Below, piece after piece: positions 21,801 through 28,844 of a stretch of DNA of 36,082 nt. A model generated the notes under the pieces. It was given only the letters and a program-made list of their open reading frames with translations. It made no database searches and was not told the origin of the DNA. The position numbers and the translations under genes are program-made. Origin of the DNA: Zelonia costaricensis (taxonomy: Eukaryota > Euglenozoa > Kinetoplastea > Trypanosomatida > Trypanosomatidae); NCBI GenBank assembly GCA_030849075.1, contig JASAOO010003285.1, positions 1-36,082 of the forward strand, read 5' to 3'. Each line of letters opens with the position of its first letter. Position 1 is the first letter of the stretch.

Positions 21801-24266
21801 GAAGTGGCATGTAAAGGCAATACCGTTGTCCTCGATATTGTCGGCAAAGGGCGAGTGCACCAGAAACCCGTCTGCCCATGCGTGGATGTCGATAAAAGGA
21901 TCGAGGGAGCGTGGCGGGACGCTGTGGCACCACCCTTCTGTCGTGCCGCCGGCCGCGCTCATGTGAATGTGCCACCCGTCGCCCAGCGTGGCGCGAATGC
22001 ACAAGGACTCCAGCGCCAGCGCCCCGTACTCGATAAACTCAAAACGCACTGCGACTTTCACTGGAGGCTTTTCGTGCTTCGGCAGGCTCGGGACCGCCGT
22101 GCTAGCTGTAGAGCTTTTCGCGCTCGTCGTCACCCACCGCTGCTTCAGCGAACCCAAAAGCAGCTTCACGTGCTCGAATCCCTCGACGTTCGTCGACGCA
22201 TTCGCGCTGTCCGTCACCACCTCGATACCGATGCCGCCCTCGCCTAGTGCTGGCGTCACCGCAATGGAGCAGAGCTGCAGCAGGGCTGCGCCCTGCGCAG
22301 CGGCGCTGACTTCTTGTATGCGCACCACAATCGGGGTGCCTGGTGCCAAGACTGACTGTGTCATCTGCACATGCACCGAAACCCCATCGGCGCTGCCTGT
22401 GATCGACTTGACGACGACACGAAACGTCGAGAACGACTCCTTTTTCACCCGCTCAAGTCGGTCGACATGGTTTTCAGCGATGTTTGACGTGAGTGGCGGC
22501 ACAGCTGTGGGTGGCGCCTCGTGCTCCACAAACGGCTTGGCCGCAACAATGTACGAGACCACCTTGCTGACGAGCAGCTCCTGCAGTGCCAGGTCCAGAC
22601 ATGCCTGCACCGCCTCCACGACAAAGCTGCCGCTCGCAGGAGCGTGGCCTTGCTTGGACACTGACAAAAGGACACCAGCAGCGTCATTTCCGGCCACGGC
22701 GAGAACGGGGCTTGTGTCGTCACCGTCGGCGACAATGGAGGCGGACAGAATGGTGGCCTGCACGCACAGCTCCTTCTCCTTGATCGTAGCACCGACGTAG
22801 GTCTTCGTGACGGTGGCGTTGAGGTTGTCGTCCAGGGCAACACTGAAGTGCGCGCACTCCACGGTGAGCGCGAGCTCCATTGGTAGGGCAGTCGCCGGAT
22901 CAATTTGCTGCGGTGTTGACGCATTCGGCAAATTCTCGTTTTTTGTGCGGTAATGCAGATACTGTGTGTGCGCAGTGCCCTGGGGAGCCTCGCCAGTCGC
23001 CGCAAACTCTGCCACGCATTCCCGTGCGGCATTCCAGCACGCCATGACGTCCTGCCCCGCTGTCTGCGCCAATTGCACCTCATCCACAGGAGCAGGCTCA
23101 TTTTCTGGCAGCCACGGAGCTTTTAGCAGTCGCAAGCAGAACGTATAAAACGCCGCCAAAAACAGCCGGCGGCGTTGATAAGCCGCCCAGCTGAATCGCC
23201 GCCTGGCACGCTCTGCCTGTCGTCGCGCAACCACCTTGTGAATGGCGTACCGCCACCATTGAGTGGCCACTGCAGCACTCTGCCGCTCAGGCCGCTCACT
23301 GGGCCGCTCGCCCCAGGCGAAAGCACGCCGTGGGGCTTGTTTGACGCTCTCCAGCAGAATGCCAATCGCCGTGATGCACGTCGCGTTCCATCGCAGACTC
23401 GTTTTTTCGATTCGCAGCGCCGCCGCTACACCTGGTCGTGCTCGGGTCTGGCTCCGCTCCTGGGGCTGCGGCGGCTGGTAGCAGACGGTCAGTACGCCCT
23501 CCGACGACGCCAAAACCTCCTCGCCGGCACCAAAGCTGTCTCGGCCTCTCCAGTCCCACAACTGCGACGCTTCTTGGCGCAGCAAGTCGCTGCTGCTGCC
23601 GGTGCGGGGCGAGTACAGAAGTTGAACAGAAAAGCCCTCGTACGAAATGAGGCGGTACAACAGCTCAGCTGAGACGTTGTCATCAGGGTGAACAAAAACG
23701 GGCTTGTAGGATGCGTCGGTGGCCTCGCACGTCAGCTTGCGGATTTGAGCCTGCAGCCCGGCCGACTCGCCTTTCCAGCAACCCGTTTTATCCTCTAGTT
23801 GAAGAGTAATGTTCTCAAACCGAAAGGCCAGATTCTTGAGAATCGTTTGCTGCAGCCGGTGAAGAAAGCCATTTTTGGCTGTTTTTTCAGGTTTTTCGTC
23901 TTTCGCCGCGTCCGCCAGAATTCCCTGCACCGTGGCGACGAACTCCTCCTTGGATCTGAAAAACTGTGCGGCACTGCCACTGTGCTCGTGCGTGGGGGCC
24001 ACCGTGATGGCGACGTCACGAACCACGACTTCGCATCGTTTGCTGTAAAGCGAGTGCCAGGGGAGCTTGACGCTGAGGCTGCCGACGGTGCCGCGCTCGA
24101 GCTGGACGTGGTTGGAAAAGGCGAGCAGGTCTGGCGCGAGCTCGAGGTTTGTCAGCTCGAAGGAGCCTCGTAAGAGGCTGATGTTGACGGAGTTCTTGTT
24201 AAGGCCCTTGATGAATTTACCCAGGTAGGTGGATAAGATAAACGCGACATAGTTGGCGAAGACCAT
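7536..24266 (-). CDS. Giant VPS13/chorein-family bridge-like lipid-transfer protein
   Basis: This is one uninterrupted frame of 5576 aa. VPS13 proteins form hydrophobic channels that move lipids between organelles at contact sites. The N-terminus (about 1-115) is a clear chorein domain: MVFANYVAFILSTYLGKFIK, then GSFELTNLEL and VKLPWHSLYS. A second family signature, WWRYAIHKVVARRQAERARR, lies near residue 337. Around 3800-4600 is a VAB (SHR-BD) adaptor-binding-like region whose repeats carry the expected Asn: SSLLNETGCVLEL, RLTLVNHLGL, VWVYNLTEYPLLLSD, WVFYNNTPKRLRL and ILVQNRTQGHTV. Near 4940-4990 and 5400-5480 are segments that fit the family's C-terminal part (TDFWLVDVIQEVRRL, FIERLEVQRVTLYITFL). 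Between these are long Ala/Pro/Ser/Gly-rich insertions and single-residue runs. Usual VPS13 length is about 3100-4000 aa. The protein ends in an acidic tail (EEDDDDEDDDSRSARR), and I see no PH-like domain. The start is fixed by the chorein Met. Confidence 0.92.
9771..9802. repeat. (GCT)n trinucleotide run inside the VPS13-like gene
   Basis: About ten consecutive TGC/GCT units. In the minus-strand reading frame they encode an uninterrupted alanine run near residue 4825, in a low-complexity linker between the adaptor-binding region and the C-terminal part. Replication slippage could change the alanine count without shifting the frame. Confidence 0.85.
14577..14639. repeat. Imperfect (CTG)n-type run inside the VPS13-like gene
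   Basis: An interrupted CTG/CTC/CCG trinucleotide tract. On the minus strand it encodes a Ser/Gly-rich stretch followed by an Asp-rich one, part of the large disordered insertion around residues 3200-3250. Confidence 0.75.
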
Positions 24267-24288
24267 GCCTCATTCTGTGACAGCGGAG

Positions 24289-24317
24289 CTGGGGAGGAGG
24301 AGCGAGGAAAAAAAAAA
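24289..24317 (-). promoter_or_regulatory. Polypyrimidine tract and 3' splice acceptor for the VPS13-like gene
   Basis: The minus strand reads T10 then CCTCGCTCCTCCTCCCCAG, a textbook tract plus acceptor, with the AG ending at 24289. The 5' UTR would be only about 22 nt, which supports the start at 24266. Confidence 0.65.
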
Positions 24318-25131
24318 GGGGTGCGCCGGGTGTGGGGCGCGACTGGTACAAGAGGGTAGTTCCGTGCGTGTGCAAGGAGTGAAGCGGCAGCCCCGGGCGT
24401 GAGCGTGAAAGGGGCTACGAGGGGAAGGAGAGAACGGCAGGGTGAAAAAAAAAAAGACAAACGACAACAACACGCAGCCTACGGCTCTAAGTCTTCCATC
24501 CAGAGTAGAGGATGTGCAGCGCACGGGTGACACGCAAACGCGCTTCCGTGGAATTAAAGCTGATTGCGGTAAAAGTGCTCGACCTTTGTCGCACTCAGAC
24601 GTGGATGGTGTTGCGGCAGTAGCCCGTTGTTGATTGGGGGACATTGCGAGGAGAAATGTGTTCAGGGCCGGGAGGAGGAGAAAATAGTTTGGCGACTGAA
24701 TAAACGAGAAACGGCGCATAGGTGTTGTGGCAAATTCGGAGACTGACGCCGCGAGCCCGTATCTGTGCATATGAGAGATACGAGCTCGACAAATGCGTGT
24801 GCGTGGGGTCAGGCGAGTGCGGAGAAACCACCTTTCTTTCCTTTAATCATTTGACGTGCTTTCTTTGGTGCTACTGCGCTCATCCTGAAAGAGCGCTCTT
24901 TCGAGTAGCACCCAGCAGCGTACGGTCCTTAAGCAATGCAAGGCAAACCCCGCCAAAAAAAAAAAAAACAATAAAGCCTCCGAGGAGCGCAAGAAAAAAG
25001 AGCCACGTCAGTAGAGGGTGGCTTTCCGTGACCCCCTCCAAAAAAAAAAAAAAAGTGCTGGCACAAAAGGGTTACGCACCCTGTGCCGTAGGCGGGCAGA
25101 GGTACTGTGCAAGCTACTACTTTTTTTTTCT
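24318..25131 (-). other. Intergenic/3' UTR between the PUB-domain gene and the VPS13-like gene
   Basis: About 0.8 kb with A/T homopolymers on the plus strand (A-runs near 24445, 24955 and 25040, a T-run near 25120). It is visibly less GC-rich than the genes around it. No open frame here has a recognisable domain. It is taken as the 3' UTR of the PUB-domain gene. Confidence 0.65.
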
Positions 25132-26088
25132 CTATAAGAAGAGCTCGGAGAAGAGGCGTCCACAGTAGATGCACGTTGTGGTCGGCTTGTCGCTCGTCTT
25201 CAACATGTTCAGTTTGCCGTTCTCATCCACCGACTTTTCGCTAAAATGCACCGTTTTGCCAAAGTTGGTGGAACCCGGCAGGGTGTTGTACTGGTAGCCG
25301 TGCTCAGGACCGAGGTGCAGAAGCTGTGTGCCGTCAGCGGAAAGGTGAGCGAGGTGTGCGTAGAGGATGTTGCGGCCTGTCAGCAGGTGCCAGTGCGCCT
25401 CCACGCACTCGCAGTCACACTTCTCGCTGCACGCGTAGACGCGCCCGCGGCGCATCCGGCGGATGGTAAAGTCACGTGCTTCGAAGAAGCTGTTTCGGAC
25501 ACGGCCAACAGTGAGTAGCGTTTTGCGCACGGCCGTTTTCACTGCCTCGGCTTCGGCGACGTCCTTGACCGTGTCTGTGTGAAAGTCGCTTGTGGCGTCG
25601 CTGCGATCAGTGCGTGATGCGCTTAGAGCAGTGCGAGCGGGCGCCGGTGGCGTGGTCTGCGATGGCGACACAGCTGGCGCGTTTTTGGCGCGCTCTGCTG
25701 CGGCGTGCTGCAGGCGGCGCAGCTCTTGCTCTGCCTGCACGCGCGATTCCTTGTCGATGGTCTGCTCGACAACAGTGAAGACGGCGTCGGCGCGTTTGAG
25801 CGTCTCTGGCGTGCCAGTAAACGTAAAAGCTTCGTCACGCTCGGCAAAGCCGAGGCTCGTGAACAGAAATACCACAAAGCCGGATGGCAGGTGCTCTGTT
25901 AGGCGGTGTACAGCCTTGTTCTCCTTTTTGACCTGCCGAAATTTGGGGTTGTCGAAGTCTAAGAGGAGGTTGGCTAGGAGGCGCCGGAAAAGCCCGTCAA
26001 TGCACGCACGGATCGTCTCGGTTGCCGTCGTGTCGCTGCTGGTGCACAAGGCCTGCCACTCCTCCGGCAGCGCGACGCTGTCAGACAT
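25132..26088 (-). CDS. PUB (PUG)-domain protein with a cysteine-cluster C-terminus
   Basis: This encodes 318 aa. Residues about 25-112 look like a PUB domain: a helical start (IRACIDGLFRRLLANLLLDF), then NPKFRQVKKENKAVHRL, FVVFLFTSLGF and a final helix DAVFTVVEQTID. PUB domains in peptide:N-glycanase, UBXD1 and HOIP bind the C-terminal tail of the AAA-ATPase p97/VCP or similar peptides, so a role as a p97 adaptor in ubiquitin-dependent degradation is plausible. A charged helix (about 113-136) and a Ser/Thr/Pro linker follow. The C-terminal part (about 190-318) has C220-x3-C224-x-C226-x-C228 and C306-x2-C309, possibly a zinc site. I cannot name that domain. No transglutaminase (PNGase) core or UBX domain is visible. 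It is the first gene of the leftward block, next to the strand switch. Confidence 0.8.
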   Translation of the reverse strand: MSDSVALPEEWQALCTSSDTTATETIRACIDGLFRRLLANLLLDFDNPKFRQVKKENKAVHRLTEHLPSGFVVFLFTSLGFAERDEAFTFTGTPETLKRADAVFTVVEQTIDKESRVQAEQELRRLQHAAAERAKNAPAVSPSQTTPPAPARTALSASRTDRSDATSDFHTDTVKDVAEAEAVKTAVRKTLLTVGRVRNSFFEARDFTIRRMRRGRVYACSEKCDCECVEAHWHLLTGRNILYAHLAHLSADGTQLLHLGPEHGYQYNTLPGSTNFGKTVHFSEKSVDENGKLNMLKTSDKPTTTCIYCGRLFSELFL

Positions 26089-26116
26089 AGCTGAGCCAAT
26101 TGCCTTCTGTTGTTTC

Positions 26117-26158
26117 CTGCGTCAGTCCAAAAAGGCACGTAGAGAGCAGAAAAAAAAA
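26117..26158 (-). promoter_or_regulatory. Polypyrimidine tract and 3' splice acceptor for the PUB-domain gene
   Basis: On the minus strand T9 plus CTGCTCTCTACGTGCC and T5 lead to GACTGACGCAG, with the AG ending at 26117. The implied 5' UTR is about 28 nt. This is the acceptor nearest the strand switch on the left side. Confidence 0.6.
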
Positions 26159-26540
26159 TGCCAGGAGAGCGAAGGAGTAATTGATCGAGGACATTCAAGA
26201 GTGCTTCGTTGAGACGCAGACGAGCGAGTCACGCGACGTTTCCCTATTGTTTTTTTTTTTTGCTGGACCTCAAAAGTAACCTTATGAGTAGCTTCCTTCA
26301 CGTTCTATTCGTTTGAGGTTTTGTGCAAGGGGAATTACAGTGCGCACCGCCGCGCAGGAGGTGAGCCTCGCTTTGAGCTTATGTTTTTTTTGCATGCTCT
26401 TTCTTGTTCTATTATGGGGACTTCCGGTGCGTTGCGGCGGCCGCGGGGGGGGGGGGGAGGAAAGGGAGGGGTTCGTACACTTCTCGCCTATGGAGCACCT
26501 ACTCCTAATAGATCTACTTTCACTTTTCGATACGTGACAT

Positions 26541-26613
26541 GCGATGGTCGTCTAGTGGTTAGGACATTCGCCTCACACGCGAGAGATCGCGGGTTCAATC
26601 CCCGCCCGTCGTA
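26541..26613 (+). tRNA. tRNA-Val (CAC)
   Basis: A 73-nt cloverleaf. The acceptor GCGATGG pairs with CCGTCGT (with G-T wobbles), then discriminator A. The D arm contains AGTGGTTAGGAC. The anticodon stem TTCGC/GCGAG encloses loop CTCACAC, giving anticodon CAC (valine, codon GUG). The T arm GCGGG-TTCAATC-CCCGC contains the internal B box, and the A box lies in the D arm. No intron. It is transcribed by Pol III toward the right-hand gene block. Confidence 0.95.
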
Positions 26614-26616
26614 CTC

Positions 26617-26621
26617 TTTTT
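26617..26621 (+). terminator. Pol III T5 terminator of tRNA-Val
   Basis: Five consecutive T residues start 4 nt after the tRNA 3' end, the standard RNA polymerase III stop signal. Confidence 0.85.
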
Positions 26622-26680
26622 CCAGGTTTGCCTGGCTTGTGTGCGGCAGTCGTCTTGGCTGGGTTGCTTGGTGCATCGTC

Positions 26681-26751
26681 GGGGAAATAGTTCAGTGGCA
26701 GAACATCAGATTGTGGCTCTGATAACCCGGGTCCGATTCCCGGTTTCCCCT
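26681..26751 (+). tRNA. tRNA-His (GTG)
   Basis: The acceptor GGGGAAA pairs perfectly with TTTCCCC. The D arm is GTTC-AGTGGCA-GAAC. The anticodon stem TCAGA/TCTGA encloses loop TTGTGGC, giving anticodon GTG (histidine). The T arm is CCGGG-TCCGATT-CCCGG. The genome has C before position 1, so the G-1 needed on tRNA-His would be added after transcription, as in other eukaryotes. The base after the acceptor is T. Confidence 0.95.
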
Positions 26752-26754
26752 CAC

Positions 26755-26759
26755 TTTTT
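26755..26759 (+). terminator. Pol III T5 terminator of tRNA-His
   Basis: TTTTT lies 3 nt downstream of the tRNA-His 3' end. It sits back to back with the terminator of the convergent tRNA-Phe. Confidence 0.85.
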
Positions 26760-26786
26760 CAGGACGCGGCAAAACGCGCGCCGGGG

Positions 26787-26791
26787 AAAAA
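26787..26791 (-). terminator. Pol III T5 terminator of tRNA-Phe
   Basis: AAAAA on plus is TTTTT on minus, beginning 4 nt beyond the 3' end of tRNA-Phe. Only about 27 bp separate it from the tRNA-His terminator. Confidence 0.85.
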
Positions 26792-26795
26792 TGTA

Positions 26796-26806
26796 TGCCG
26801 CGACCC

Positions 26807-26868
<62 letters not shown>
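26796..26868 (-). tRNA. tRNA-Phe (GAA)
   Basis: The reverse complement is a 73-nt cloverleaf. The acceptor GCCGCGA pairs with TCGCGGC, then discriminator A. The D arm is GCTC-AGTTGGGA-GAGC. The anticodon arm TCAGA-CTGAAGA-TCTGA gives anticodon GAA (phenylalanine). The T arm carries GGTTCGATCCC, a perfect B box. No intron. It faces left, convergent with tRNA-His and in the direction of the minus-strand block. Confidence 0.96.
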
Positions 26869-27126
26869 TTCGGCGGAAGGGCACAGGACGCACGCCCGTA
26901 GGGCTGGAAACCACAGGCGAGCTGAAGCAAAAAACGGGGGGGGGGAAAGGTTAGGCATCAGAGCGTCAACAACGATTTCGAACTGGTGGGCACACCGCTG
27001 CAGCTGTCCGTGCTTCGGAGCTACACGCAACACATCAAGTGAGACTCCGCGTTGGCAAAACGCCAGAAAAACCCAACGGGGGCTTATAGGGGTCACCTTG
27101 CGTGATCCCACAGCCATGTCTCCTTC

Positions 27127-27189
27127 TCCAAACCCCTTGTTCACTTTGTTTCACTCTTTGTTCCTCTTCCCTCGTCTCTCCGCCGCCAG
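27127..27189 (+). promoter_or_regulatory. Polypyrimidine tract and 3' splice acceptor for the UEV-RING gene
   Basis: A long pyrimidine tract (for example TTCCTCTTCCCTCGTCTCTC) ends in CGCCGCCAG, with the AG at 27188-27189, giving a 5' UTR of about 63 nt. A second AG at 27231-27232 is an alternative. It is the acceptor nearest the strand switch on the right side. Confidence 0.6.
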
Positions 27190-27252
27190 TCGACTCTTCA
27201 CGCTGTCTTCGCCGTTGCGCTCCTGCGCGCAGCGGACGTACGTACAACCATC

Positions 27253-28017
27253 ATGAACGACGATATCGTTCGTTTTTTTAGTCGGTCGAGCCACTACCGG
27301 CCCGAGGTGATTCGGCGCGTCGTCATGGACATCGACATGGTCTGCACCTCACTGTGCTTCTCGCGCAAGATTACCACGTGGGGCAGCACGGAGCAGCCAA
27401 AAATCTGCCTCTACGGCGGGCTGCCGGTGAGCTTCCCAATGATCCCGCGCGGTGACACAGCCGCTGATGCCTCGAGCACCACCGCAGAGCCGGTGTTGCA
27501 GCGCTTTGTGTTGCCCATACAAATCTGGATCTCGCACCAGTTCCCTGTCGAGCCACCCTTTATCTACCTCGTGTGCACGCGCGTCACCGAAAACTCACGC
27601 ATCCCCGAGTCGGTGAACGCGTCGGTTGTGAAGATTGTCAACAACCACCCCAACGTCGACTTCACTGGCCTCTGCTTTTGCAAGGAGCTCGCCGAGTGGA
27701 AGCCGAGCGGCTCGGCTCTCTGCTTAGCCGTCGGAGGGCTTGGCAAAGCCCTCCAGAAGAGCGGCCGCTGCCCCATTTACATCGACCAAGGTATCTGCGG
27801 CAACTCGCTAGCGGTGGACGGCAACGAGAGTGAGACGGGTGTGGACAGCGGTGACGACGACGTGTTGCAGAACGCCTGCCTCGTGTGCTACAAAAAGAAA
27901 GACACGGTGCTCGTGCCATGCGGCCACTTCTGCGTGTGTGTGTCGTGCGCGGCAAATTTGACTGAGTGTCCGCTATGCCGCTCCAAGATCATGCTACGCC
28001 AGCGCGTGTTCGAATGA
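27253..28017 (+). CDS. UEV-domain (TSG101/Vps23-like) protein with C-terminal RING finger
   Basis: This encodes 254 aa. Residues about 14-180 fit a ubiquitin E2 variant (UEV) domain as in TSG101/Vps23 of ESCRT-I: YRPEVIRRVVMDIDMVC, a strand and loop with KICLYGGLP, LPIQIWISHQFPVEPPFIYLV, then NNHPNVDFTG and KELAEWKPSGS. No active-site Cys context of a working E2 is seen, as expected for a UEV that binds ubiquitin or PT/SAP peptides without catalysis. After an acidic linker (about 189-205) comes a RING: C209-x2-C212, C223-x-H225-x3-C229-x2-C232, C239-x2-C242. This places a possible E3 ligase module where TSG101 has its stalk, coiled coil and steadiness box, none of which is visible. It is the first gene of the rightward block. 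It could be a Vps23-like trafficking factor or a separate ubiquitin ligase. Confidence 0.85.
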   Translation: MNDDIVRFFSRSSHYRPEVIRRVVMDIDMVCTSLCFSRKITTWGSTEQPKICLYGGLPVSFPMIPRGDTAADASSTTAEPVLQRFVLPIQIWISHQFPVEPPFIYLVCTRVTENSRIPESVNASVVKIVNNHPNVDFTGLCFCKELAEWKPSGSALCLAVGGLGKALQKSGRCPIYIDQGICGNSLAVDGNESETGVDSGDDDVLQNACLVCYKKKDTVLVPCGHFCVCVSCAANLTECPLCRSKIMLRQRVFE

Positions 28018-28689
28018 GCTTTTTTTTTGCGGCATTGCTTATGAGAAGAAAAAAAGAAAAACAACCTTCCTCTTTTCTTTTCCCCCGCTGCGTTTGCCCG
28101 TGTTTGTACAATGATTAAGTAGAGAGGCATGTTTGCTTCCGAGTGAGTCCGCTGGCGTTGGATTGATGTGCACTACGCGCCTTGTCGGTGTTTCTATTCC
28201 AACCTGTTGTTTTCTGCTCCGATTCCTCTCACGCGGCGGTGACCAATGCCAGCAGTTTTCAGAAGGACGAAAATGAGAACAAGCCCACGTAGGGGGCATC
28301 GCGAAATGGAAAAACACAAAGGCAAGTCCTCTGAGGGCGACGCGAAATGCTTGCAGCTCTGACGCACTGCGCGCAGCTCCGAATAAAACTGTGTTTTCCG
28401 CAAAAAAAAAAACGCAGATCGGGAACCATATGTTTTTTTTTGTTTTCGCAGTGCGTCGTTTTCAAGTGTGGGACTTGAGCGCTTCACTCACTCAAAACCT
28501 GGAAGCCCGAATGACACAGCCCTGTTTTCTTCGTTGGCTCGCCCACCTCACTGCCCTGCCTCTCCGCGTTTGCCTTCTTCTGTCCACCCATCACCACGCC
28601 ACAAAAAAAAAAAAAAAATGCATTGTCGACAGCTAGCTTCACAAACAGAAAGCAGCGCGCTTCAATTTAGCGGCTTCTACCAAAGAGCT
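28018..28689 (+). other. Intergenic/3' UTR after the UEV-RING gene
   Basis: About 0.7 kb with T8 directly after the stop, A-runs near 28403 and 28603, and no open frame with a recognisable domain. Probable 3' UTR of the UEV-RING gene plus a short spacer. Confidence 0.65.
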
Positions 28690-28733
28690 CCTCTGCCTTT
28701 TCCTTTCTTTAAATCAGTCCCTCGTTTTTTCAG
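28690..28733 (+). promoter_or_regulatory. Polypyrimidine tract and 3' splice acceptor for the anchored triple-domain gene
   Basis: CTCTGCCTTTTCCTTTCTTT, then CCCTCG and T6 lead to CAG, with the AG at 28732-28733. The 5' UTR would be about 111 nt and A-rich just before the ATG. Confidence 0.6.
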
Positions 28734-28844
28734 ACAGCTCACGCATTAGCGTAATTTACGGAAAGCACTGCAGACCTCCTTTAAACTGAGAAAACAAACA
28801 AAAACACACACACAAAAAAGAAGTAACCACAATTTAAGCGAAGC

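Larger units (their letters stand above)
26159..27126. promoter_or_regulatory. Divergent strand-switch region (probable Pol II transcription start region) with three tRNAs
   Basis: All protein genes to the left are on minus and all to the right are on plus, so the two blocks diverge from this interval of about 1 kb. In trypanosomatids divergent strand switches are bidirectional Pol II initiation regions marked by modified or variant histones. They lack TATA-type promoters, so only position is diagnostic here. Visible sequence features are a 13-G run at 26445-26457, T/A homopolymers (near 26250) and a G-run near 26936-26945. The three tRNAs lie in the middle. Confidence 0.75.

Noticed and set aside
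24270..24770. Minus-strand open frame of 166 codons upstream of the VPS13-like start
   Set aside because: It covers the polypyrimidine tract and acceptor of the VPS13-like gene and encodes Phe/Ser/Pro runs. No domain is recognisable.
26880..27126. Possible extra small RNA gene between tRNA-Phe and the UEV-RING gene
   Set aside because: No cloverleaf, C/D or H/ACA box arrangement or 5S-like sequence could be made out, and there is no clear T-run terminator.
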